Shown piece by piece: positions 49,586 through 55,313 of a DNA stretch of 55,313 nt. The position numbers and the translations under genes were made by a program. The first letter of the stretch is position 1. Each line of letters starts with the position of its first letter. Source of the DNA: Bacteroidota bacterium (GTDB taxonomy: Bacteria; Bacteroidota; Bacteroidia; Sphingobacteriales; Sphingobacteriaceae). The stretch covers positions 1 to 55,313 of the forward strand of contig JABDGE010000015.1 in the NCBI GenBank assembly GCA_013286235.1. The letters run 5' to 3'. The notes below the pieces were generated by a model that was given only the letters and a program-made list of their open reading frames with translations, made no database searches and had not been told where the DNA came from.

Positions 49586-49885
49586 ATGAACTGGCGGCTT
49601 ACTTATTATGACCAGGTAAAGCGCGATGTTCGGGAGGCCAAAGGCTGGTATTTTAAACAACAGCCCGGTTTGGAAAAACGCTTTGCCGAAGATGTGAATC
49701 AAACGCTCGGCCGGCTGAAGAAAAATCCCCTGCATTACGAAATCAAATATCGAAATGTGCGAACAGCCCTTTGCCATGTGTTCCCATACGGCATACATTT
49801 TTACGTTAATGAAACTGCTGGTGAGTTGGTGATTATAGCCATAGTCCACCAGCACCGTGATCCCAATCTCTCTCAAAAACGGTAG
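49586..49885 (+). CDS. RelE/ParE family toxin, 99 aa
   Basis: Complete ParE/RelE fold: WRLTYYDQVKRDVREAKGWY at the N-terminus, LEKRFAEDVNQTLGRLKKNP in the middle helices, HYEIKYRNVRTALCHVFPYG and IHFYVNETAGELVIIAIVHQ with the final HRDP. RelE members cut mRNA on the ribosome and ParE members poison gyrase; the sequence alone does not settle which. It is 3 bp after the antitoxin gene, so they are co-expressed. Genes 49999 and later run leftward and are separate. Confidence 0.93.
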   Translation: MNWRLTYYDQVKRDVREAKGWYFKQQPGLEKRFAEDVNQTLGRLKKNPLHYEIKYRNVRTALCHVFPYGIHFYVNETAGELVIIAIVHQHRDPNLSQKR

Positions 49886-49998
49886 CCTATGCAGTAGCCC
49901 GGACATATATCGCGACGTGATTACCAGGTATTAAAAAGCTGCCCGCCTGCATGGTTCGAGTGTCTATCTAAAGCTCATTCAACAATTCTTCTGTTTAT

Positions 49999-50472
49999 TT
50001 ACTTCTTGTTCGGGATAATAGCCGTCGCCTCTACCTCGATCAATACATCGTCCCGAAACAATTTATTCACCTGGACCAGGGTGCTTGCCGGCGGACGCTT
50101 TAGGTTGACGAATTTATCCCTCACAGCCCTCAGCGTTTGGATTTGGCTCATATCAACAACGTAAATTCCAAGTTTGACAACATTGTCCATGGCGCCGCCC
50201 GCACTTTCAACGGTATTTTTGAGATTTAGAAATACCTGTTCGGCTTGTTTTTCAAAATCATCTTTTCCCACAAGGGCGCCTTTATTGTCAAAGGCCACCT
50301 GGCCGGATATGATGACCATTTTGCAATTGCCGAGTTCAATCTGCGCTGTCTGGGAGTAGCCATGCGGAGCGGCCAAAACAGAAGGATTGATAAATTTTAT
50401 GATTGACGTGTCAGCCTGCGAAAACGCAGTGTTAACAATAATCAAAAGGGGAAATAAAAGGAGCTTTTTCAT
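49999..50472 (-). CDS. secreted RidA family protein
   Basis: Member of the RidA/YjgF/UK114 family of imine/enamine deaminases. Signal peptide MKKLLLFPLLIIVNTAFSQA puts it in the periplasm. The core shows MVIISGQVAFDNKGALVGKD, FLNLKNTVESAGGAMDNVVK, the RDKFVNLKRPPAS block with the conserved Arg and VLIEVEATAIIP. At 157 aa it has the usual length plus the signal. It is in a leftward group with the cytochrome c and oxidoreductase genes, though separated by 65 bp. Confidence 0.9.
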   Translation of the reverse strand: MKKLLLFPLLIIVNTAFSQADTSIIKFINPSVLAAPHGYSQTAQIELGNCKMVIISGQVAFDNKGALVGKDDFEKQAEQVFLNLKNTVESAGGAMDNVVKLGIYVVDMSQIQTLRAVRDKFVNLKRPPASTLVQVNKLFRDDVLIEVEATAIIPNKK

Positions 50473-50537
50473 GCTGCTAAATTTGGTGAAAGATAAATTT
50501 ACCGGCCGCTAAAACGGGTTAGAGCAGGGTTTAAATC

Positions 50538-51122
50538 TTAACCCTTCCCCGCCGGAATAAAAGCGGGCGGCACATTATTAACCGGTTTGGTTGATTTGAG
50601 GTAATAAAAAATCGCTTCAATATCCTCGTCGTTCAAATTCCGCAGATCATCCCAGGGCATTGGCGGCATCAGCATCCTTTCGGCATCCAATCCCTTGTAT
50701 TTCCCATGGCGCAGGGCGTTCTTAAATTGTTCTTCTTTCCAGTTACCGATCCCGGTTGCGTCAGAAGTTATATTACCTGCGAAGGTTGTTCCCCAGGGAC
50801 CGGCGGCTGCAGTGAGGTCGGCGCTAAATACGATCAGGCCTTTTTTAAGCGCGTCCGCGCTCTCAACCGGGGCGGGCGCGTTTGCCGGGAAACCCGACAG
50901 CATTTTTTCGGGAATAACTTCAGGTCCGTTAGGCCCCATCTTTTTCGGTGAGTGGCAGTCGTTGCAGCCGATAGTCGCAACGAGGTAGCTGCCGCGTTTG
51001 ATCAGGCTGTCCTTGCTGGGTGTTGTGGCGCTTGCAGATTGACTATCCATTTTGGAGGACTCGCAGGCATTCAGCGACCACATAAAAACCGCGATAACTA
51101 AGATAATGACAAAAGCTCTCAT
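50538..51122 (-). CDS. cytochrome c family lipoprotein
   Basis: 194 aa electron carrier. The N-terminus MRAFVIILVIAVFMWSLNAC ends in a lipobox (LNAC, Cys20), so it is probably lipid-anchored in the envelope. The haem motif CNDCH lies at residues 53-57 (GCNDCHSPKKMGP), and PPMPWDD near the C-terminus can supply the axial Met. It could serve as electron acceptor for the GMC-type dehydrogenase of the window or for an oxidase (inference). Solo gene, 65 bp from ridA. Confidence 0.93.
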   Translation of the reverse strand: MRAFVIILVIAVFMWSLNACESSKMDSQSASATTPSKDSLIKRGSYLVATIGCNDCHSPKKMGPNGPEVIPEKMLSGFPANAPAPVESADALKKGLIVFSADLTAAAGPWGTTFAGNITSDATGIGNWKEEQFKNALRHGKYKGLDAERMLMPPMPWDDLRNLNDEDIEAIFYYLKSTKPVNNVPPAFIPAGKG

Positions 51123-51197
51123 CGTTTAAGGTTTTATTGTTAAAGTTTTGGGGTGAACCAAATATAACAAAACGACGCGATAGTGTATTTACTAAAA

Positions 51198-51857
51198 TTA
51201 ATTCGGGATCTTTCCCTTAACCCATCTATTAAAGGGAGTGCCTTTTCTCGGATTAAAAAAGCCTTTGATACAGTCGGGGTTACGGATGCAAATTTGTATA
51301 TGGCTTTTCTCAAAAATGCCGGCACCCTCATAAGCCGGGCCGCCTTCGGTAAATACGCAACGGGTAGATTCAAAGATTTTCAGATCGCTAAAACCTTTAA
51401 GGCTTATATCATTTTGATATTTCTTATGAATTTCGGAATGCATATACTCGATAACCCTGCAATCGAGTACTCTAAGTATTTTATCTTTATGAAGATCGTT
51501 CTTAAGGTCTTTGTTTTCCGGCAGTTCCTGGCCGACTACTTTATAGTCGGCAACCATTAATCGGTAGTAGTCTTTTAGTACCTGCACATACCTCGAATCC
51601 AACAAATCACAACAATACCCCAATTGAAGGACGGCTCCAATCACCGCAGGCGTTTCGATCTCGCCGCGCTTCTTCTTGTTATCAGCCCATTCCAACGCCC
51701 GGTCGTAATTGTTTTCCCAGAAATACATGCCATGCCCGAGCCAATCATACGGCTTCTGGCTAATTTGGATAGAATCGGAATTATTAATGAGATTTTGTTT
51801 CACAGCATCTTCGCAGCCATGAAAACCGATGATCAGGTTAGGCCGTGAATCGTACAT
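51198..51857 (-). CDS. PARP-like ADP-ribosyltransferase, probable toxin
   Basis: 219 aa, no signal peptide. Sequence blocks fit the PARP/diphtheria-toxin ADP-ribosyltransferase pattern: IIGFHGCEDAV with His13 (H-G as in the NAD-binding strand), then WLGHGMYFWENNYDRALEWA with Tyr45 (G-x-G-x-Y-F, and the following A-x-x-W-A helix), and a C-terminal block GIFEKSHIQICIRN with Glu183 as candidate third residue of an H-Y-E set. This is my reading from motif spacing; no family name can be given. It is translationally coupled (TGATG) to a 56-residue upstream gene, which suggests a toxin-antitoxin pair. Alternatively it modifies a phage or host target in defence. Confidence 0.7.
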   Translation of the reverse strand: MYDSRPNLIIGFHGCEDAVKQNLINNSDSIQISQKPYDWLGHGMYFWENNYDRALEWADNKKKRGEIETPAVIGAVLQLGYCCDLLDSRYVQVLKDYYRLMVADYKVVGQELPENKDLKNDLHKDKILRVLDCRVIEYMHSEIHKKYQNDISLKGFSDLKIFESTRCVFTEGGPAYEGAGIFEKSHIQICIRNPDCIKGFFNPRKGTPFNRWVKGKIPN

Positions 51858-52027
51858 CAGGACTTTTTCACCAACGTTTCTAAAATGGCATAAGGTTTTG
51901 TGTACTCTCCTTTTTCATTCATTATACCTGCATCTATAAAACTTTGCAGTGCCTGCTCTCTCGTCCTGCCTGCTTTAAGTTTTTCCTTAGCCAAATCAGA
52001 CAGCTTTTTTAAATCCTGATCACTCAT
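51857..52027 (-). CDS. 56-aa partner of the PARP-like protein, probable antitoxin
   Basis: ATG 52027 to TGA 51857: MSDQDLKKLSDLAKEKLKAG, RTREQALQSFIDAGIMNEKG, EYTKPYAILETLVKKS. Small, charged and helical, without a DNA-binding motif that I can name. Its stop overlaps the start of the 219-aa gene by one base (TGATG), so the two are translated together. A -7 box TATATTTG is 20-27 bases upstream and a GCAGA-AA-TCTGC palindrome is 52 bases upstream, consistent with an autoregulated pair. Confidence 0.75.
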   Translation of the reverse strand: MSDQDLKKLSDLAKEKLKAGRTREQALQSFIDAGIMNEKGEYTKPYAILETLVKKS

Positions 52028-52046
52028 TGGGAATAGTTTTACTATA

Positions 52047-52054
52047 CAAATATA
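52047..52054 (-). promoter_or_regulatory. -7 box TATATTTG of the PARP-like pair
   Basis: Minus-strand TATATTTG matches TAnnTTTG, 20 bp upstream of ATG 52027. No -33 TTTG at 19-21 bp was found. Confidence 0.55.
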
Positions 52055-52078
52055 AAGTATTTATGACAATTTGTGTTT

Positions 52079-52090
52079 GCAGAAATCTGC
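52079..52090. promoter_or_regulatory. GCAGA-AA-TCTGC palindrome, candidate operator
   Basis: A short perfect palindrome about 25 bp upstream of the -7 box, in the position of an operator. Confidence 0.35.
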
Positions 52091-52177
52091 GTACCAAAAC
52101 TCATGCATATTGCGGAGTTGATCTCACCTGGATGTTTCCTTCCTGGTGCAACTAAACCCACTTTATAGATTCCCCGC

Positions 52178-52612
52178 TCATTCCGGCAGCGATACCGGCT
52201 CCACAATTACGTCCCAATGGGAAATCAGTAATTCAAAGCGGTGCTGTTCTGCTTTCCCATAGCTTTCCTGGTCGGGGTACAGTTCTTTTTTATAGGGGTC
52301 GACGATGCTGTAGTCCAGGGCAGTATGCTCGTCTTTAAAGGTTATAGCCACCTTAAAATCCCACCGGCTGTCTTCGCTGCTGTGCAAAACCGGGGTTTCG
52401 GCTACAATGCTTAGGATATCGCCTTTTTGCTGCAATTTCTTTAACAGGGGGTAATGGTTCTTCTTCCATAACGCGATAAACTCATCAGCATATCCCCATT
52501 TTACTTTGTAGTAGCCTTCGATGATTAAGGGATGCGGTGCTGTTTGTGCCAATGCACCGTTGCCGAAGGCCATGGCGCCGGCGAGTAGAAACACGACTAT
52601 GAATTTTTTCAT
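52178..52612 (-). CDS. secreted protein of unknown function, 144 aa
   Basis: Signal peptide MKKFIVVFLLAGAMAFGNGA, then a compact domain with EGYYKVKWGYADEFIALWKK and SRWDFKVAITFKDEHTALDY, of a ferredoxin-like alpha/beta look (Dabb or antibiotic-monooxygenase style), but no family is certain. It is 10 bp after the LLM oxidoreductase on the same strand, so the two are likely co-transcribed. The protein may act on the same small molecule; no catalytic residue is identified. Confidence 0.7.
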   Translation of the reverse strand: MKKFIVVFLLAGAMAFGNGALAQTAPHPLIIEGYYKVKWGYADEFIALWKKNHYPLLKKLQQKGDILSIVAETPVLHSSEDSRWDFKVAITFKDEHTALDYSIVDPYKKELYPDQESYGKAEQHRFELLISHWDVIVEPVSLPE

Positions 52613-52622
52613 GGTTTATTGT

Positions 52623-53663
52623 TTAAAAAAATGTCTCGTGGTTACGTTTTTGTTCGATCTCAAACACATCGGCCAGGAGTTTATACGAGGTCAGCCTGTC
52701 CTCGAAATGCTCGGTAATGGTAACGGCGATGATTTCATCCACATCGTATGCATCGGCCAATGCGCTTAGCTTTTCTTTCATTTCAGCGGGATTACCGGTG
52801 AGCACACGCCGCCGGTTGTGCTGGATACGTTCCAGTTCAGCGGGAGAATAGACCGCGTCTTTTACGTCGTCATAGCCAACGGGCACAATGCCCGCTCCCT
52901 TTTCAAACTGGTTGAACCGGTAATCCATCAGGGCCTGGTGCTGTCTTATTTTTTCTTCGTCTTCCGAACAGAATACGAATATAGCCATGTTCGCTTCCGG
53001 CTGTTGCAAGTCTTCCGATGGCTGAAAACGCTGCCTGTATTCCTTTACGGATTCGGGGCCGCCATTGGGATTGATAAAATGGGCGAACGAAAAACCCATG
53101 CCAAAATGAGCGGCAAAAAGCCCGCTCTGCCCGCTTGAGCTAAGCAGCCACATTGCCGGAACTGTGCCTACCTGGGGTATGGCCCTTACCTTTGCCTGCG
53201 GGGTGCCGGGTTCGCCCCTGTCGTGAAAATAGTTTCGCAGATCATACAATTGCTCAATAAAGTCCTGCTCGCTGAATTGATTGGATGGATTGAGCATCGC
53301 GGCGGTAAGCCGGTCGGTGCCGGGTGCGCGGCCCATGCCGAGGTCGATGCGGCCGGGAAACAGGGCTTCCAGCATCCTGAAATTCTCGGCCACCTTTAAG
53401 GCGCTATGGTTAGGCATCATTACCCCACCGGAACCGATGCGGATATCGCGGGTCTCGCCGGCCAGGTGCGCCATCAGTACCTCGGGTGTGGAGCCTGCGA
53501 GCGAGCCTGTATTGTGATGTTCGGATACCCAAAAACGGGTATAGCCAAGCTCGTCGGCATATTTAGCAAGCGCAACGGTCTCCTGCACGGCCTGGGATGC
53601 AGTAAGGCCTTTACGCACGGGCGGTTGGTCGAGAATGCTTAAACGGATATTTCGTTTTGTCAT
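52623..53663 (-). CDS. LLM class flavin-dependent oxidoreductase (luciferase-like)
   Basis: 346 aa. TIM-barrel flavin enzyme using FMN or F420 with reduced flavin and oxygen on small organics. Blocks: IRLSILDQPPVRKGLTASQA, TRFWVSEHHNTGSLAGSTPE, RDIRIGSGGVMMPNHSALKV, MWLLSSSGQSGLFAAHFG and VLTGNPAEMKEKLSALADAY, of the MsnO8-like group. No signal peptide; cytoplasmic. It precedes a secreted 144-aa gene by 10 bp. Substrate unknown. Confidence 0.93.
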   Translation of the reverse strand: MTKRNIRLSILDQPPVRKGLTASQAVQETVALAKYADELGYTRFWVSEHHNTGSLAGSTPEVLMAHLAGETRDIRIGSGGVMMPNHSALKVAENFRMLEALFPGRIDLGMGRAPGTDRLTAAMLNPSNQFSEQDFIEQLYDLRNYFHDRGEPGTPQAKVRAIPQVGTVPAMWLLSSSGQSGLFAAHFGMGFSFAHFINPNGGPESVKEYRQRFQPSEDLQQPEANMAIFVFCSEDEEKIRQHQALMDYRFNQFEKGAGIVPVGYDDVKDAVYSPAELERIQHNRRRVLTGNPAEMKEKLSALADAYDVDEIIAVTITEHFEDRLTSYKLLADVFEIEQKRNHETFF

Positions 53664-53810
53664 GATTATTCAAAACACGAAATTAGGCAATGAGCGTTCG
53701 CCGGAACAGGATTTTAGAATTTATGGCACTATGATTACTGTGTACAGTGGGAGGACGGAAGGCTGATGCGCCAGGCTTGATCCGCATAGCCGTATAACAT
53801 CCCGGTTAAT

Positions 53811-54299
53811 TTAATGGTTTGCCGCCTGTAATGCTTCCAGCTTTTTGATCATCCGGTAACATATCCAAAGCGGTATAATGCCAAAGAAGCCAAAACTGCA
53901 ATCGATCAAACGCCAGTAAAAGGGGATGTGGCGGATGGGGCCGGCAATAAATGCAAGCGGAAATACCATGACGCAGGCGATCATGCCAAACTGCAATACC
54001 CAGACGTTTTTTACCGGGTCTTTCAAGGGGCCAATAAAAACGGTGGCGATCACCAAATGCCCGAATGCCAGCCAGTCGGTGCCATAACTTAAGTATGGAT
54101 AATTTTGATTGGTGGTTTTAACAGCCTGGTAAACGGTATTGATCCATACTCCCATTGTTGCCGGAAACGTACCGGCGTGGGCCGACAAAAAAGCCAGTTC
54201 GGATTCGGTAAGAAAAGCTGTGATCCCGCTTAAGGCAAGGCCTACGATGAAAATTATCAGCCAAATGCGTATCCCGCGCATCAATTGCCGTTCGTTCAT
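53811..54299 (-). CDS. integral membrane protein of unknown function, 162 aa
   Basis: Four predicted membrane spans: IWLIIFIVGLALSGITAFL, LAFGHLVIATVFIGPL, VLQFGMIACVMVFPLAFIAG and WRLIDCSFGFFGIIPLWI. Between spans one and two lies a 40-residue loop with WINTVYQAVKTTNQNYPYLS. The C-terminus ends basic (KKLEALQAANH). Conserved membrane families of this size occur in Bacteroidota, but no function is known to me. It is 7 bp after the sugar isomerase gene, so the two are probably co-transcribed. Confidence 0.8.
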   Translation of the reverse strand: MNERQLMRGIRIWLIIFIVGLALSGITAFLTESELAFLSAHAGTFPATMGVWINTVYQAVKTTNQNYPYLSYGTDWLAFGHLVIATVFIGPLKDPVKNVWVLQFGMIACVMVFPLAFIAGPIRHIPFYWRLIDCSFGFFGIIPLWICYRMIKKLEALQAANH

Positions 54300-54306
54300 G
54301 GTTTGC

Positions 54307-55182
54307 TCAGGTAAGTTTGATCTGCTTTAAATAGTCGATGTTAATTTTAGCGCTCTGCAGCGGCGTTTCGTGGAAGAAGCGTGACTGTTCCACAAAAAAA
54401 TACTTCATGCCAGTGTGCAGCCCGGTTGAGAGCAGGTGCGGGTAATTAATAATGCCAGTGCCCAGGTCGCAGGCTGATTCCTCGTCGCTGCCGGCGGGAA
54501 GCCTTTCTTTTAAAACATCGCGCATGTGGCACAGCCTGAACCGGGGCTTGTACTTTTTAATATAGGCTTCCGGGTCCTGCCCCTCGGTCACGGTATAATA
54601 AAAGTCCATCTCAAAATCGACGAGGTCAGGATCGGTGTTGGCCAATAGCACGTCTATGGGCAATTGTCCATCCACGGGCTTATAGGGATAATCGTGCGGA
54701 TGGTAGGCAAAGCGCAGGCCGTTCTTTTTACAGATGGCGCCATACCCGTTAAATTCTTCGGCGATTGTTTTAAAAGCGTCAATTGTTTTTTGCGGGCCTT
54801 TCCAGGGGTAAATCAAATATTTCATGCCGATCTCCGCTGCCAGGGCGGCTGTTTGTTCATAACCGGCCTGGTCGCCGGCGTAGTGGCTCGAGATCATGGT
54901 AAGCCCATTGGATTTAGCCACTGTACCGAAATCCTTGTTGGTCATTCCCCAAAAAATGCCTTTGTCGCCGCCAAAGCTTTCTATTTGGGTATAGCCCATT
55001 TTGCTCAGCAGGCTTAGCGTGCCCGCCGCATCTTTTGCCATATCCTCCTTAACCATGTACAACTGAACGCCAATGGCCGGCAATTTGCCTGACACGGCAT
55101 CGGCAAACAATTTGGCCTTTATAATCGGCGTCGACAAGGCGGCAATACCCGCGGCTTTTAAAAATGATCTGCGGCTGCTCAT
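54307..55182 (-). CDS. sugar phosphate isomerase/epimerase, Tat-exported
   Basis: 291 aa TIM-barrel of the AP endonuclease 2-like family (xylose isomerase-like). The N-terminus MSSRRSFLKAAGIAALSTPI carries a twin-arginine signal, so it is exported folded. Blocks: IGVQLYMVKEDMAKD, YTQIESFGGDKGIFWGM, LIYPWKGPQKTIDAF, FAYHPHDYPYKP and VDFEMDFYYTVTEGQ with acidic metal ligands, then FVEQSRFFHETP. Members of this Tat-type group sit in loci for oxidative glycoside breakdown. It shares a transcript with the 162-aa membrane protein gene. Confidence 0.93.
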   Translation of the reverse strand: MSSRRSFLKAAGIAALSTPIIKAKLFADAVSGKLPAIGVQLYMVKEDMAKDAAGTLSLLSKMGYTQIESFGGDKGIFWGMTNKDFGTVAKSNGLTMISSHYAGDQAGYEQTAALAAEIGMKYLIYPWKGPQKTIDAFKTIAEEFNGYGAICKKNGLRFAYHPHDYPYKPVDGQLPIDVLLANTDPDLVDFEMDFYYTVTEGQDPEAYIKKYKPRFRLCHMRDVLKERLPAGSDEESACDLGTGIINYPHLLSTGLHTGMKYFFVEQSRFFHETPLQSAKINIDYLKQIKLT

Positions 55183-55313
55183 ATCAATTGGTTATTTAAT
55201 CTCAAAAATGCAGCTATTGGCCGGATTTGCAACCATAATCAAATAAAAAATTGACACAGGGAATAATCGGCTAATTTTTCCGTCGCCGCTTTTATTAATT
55301 GCGATAGTTCAAA

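Noticed and set aside
1..55313. tRNA, rRNA, SRP RNA and tmRNA genes
   Set aside because: No GTTCGA-type loop with matching cloverleaf or conserved rRNA block was found by eye; a covariance search would be needed to be sure.

Overview
The window looks like a chromosome segment of a Bacteroidota bacterium, most likely a Sphingobacteriaceae member close to Mucilaginibacter or Pedobacter (inference from content only). The reasons are a SusC/TonB-type barrel protein, DUF1501/DUF1800, DUF1080 and DUF3857 families, a LytTR regulator, several promoters with the Bacteroidota -7 box TAnnTTTG, few obvious Shine-Dalgarno sites, and many Sec or Tat signal peptides. No rRNA, tRNA, CRISPR array or complete insertion sequence was recognised.

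Layout. 0-8.5 kb: a partial secreted protein at the edge, two proteins of unknown function, a secreted cyclophilin, exonuclease III, a broken HicB-like antitoxin, a Gfo/Idh/MocA oxidoreductase with a DUF1080 protein, a secreted zincin-like protein and a decayed RelBE-type pair. 8.7-23 kb: the signal recognition particle GTPase Ffh, a leftward DUF1800-DUF1800-DUF1501 cluster, three tandem DUF3857 proteins, leucyl/phenylalanyl-tRNA-protein transferase, RuvC, a HIT protein and GreA. 23.4-31.2 kb: a TonB-receptor-like barrel, a lone receiver domain, a small barrel, a GH78-like glycosidase and a CBS protein. 31.4-36.5 kb: a DUF1080 / GMC oxidoreductase / gluconate-dehydrogenase-subunit-3 run, another toxin-antitoxin pair with a nonsense-mutated toxin, and a membrane protein. 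36.5-47.2 kb: a DEAD-box helicase, an Lhr-type DEXH helicase carrying a repeat insertion, an M61 peptidase, a membrane LytTR regulator and an M16 peptidase. 47.2-49.3 kb: a gene graveyard of palindromes, degenerate repeats and a restriction-subunit fragment. 49.3-55.2 kb: an intact ParE-type toxin-antitoxin pair, RidA, cytochrome c, a PARP-like ADP-ribosyltransferase with a 56-residue partner, a luciferase-like oxidoreductase, a membrane protein and a sugar phosphate isomerase/epimerase.

How the genes fit together. Oxidoreductases, DUF1080 proteins, a cytochrome c and a TIM-barrel isomerase suggest periplasmic oxidation and cleavage of glycosides through 3-keto intermediates, next to a GH78-like enzyme. 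Housekeeping genes are scattered between. Five toxin-antitoxin-like loci occur in 55 kb; three are broken by one lesion each.

The most interesting signals are: (1) the PARP-like protein translationally coupled to a 56-residue protein at 51198-52027, a candidate undescribed toxin-antitoxin module; (2) a class of inverted arrays of degenerate 7-base words at four places, one of which sits in frame inside the Lhr-type helicase and adds about 100 residues; (3) a dispersed 80-90 bp intergenic element with core GAAACGTCAGTCGCAG and an 8-base-word tail; (4) a 266-bp MITE-like element with near-perfect terminal repeats and a 10-bp target duplication; (5) tandem terminator-like hairpins in the greA leader.
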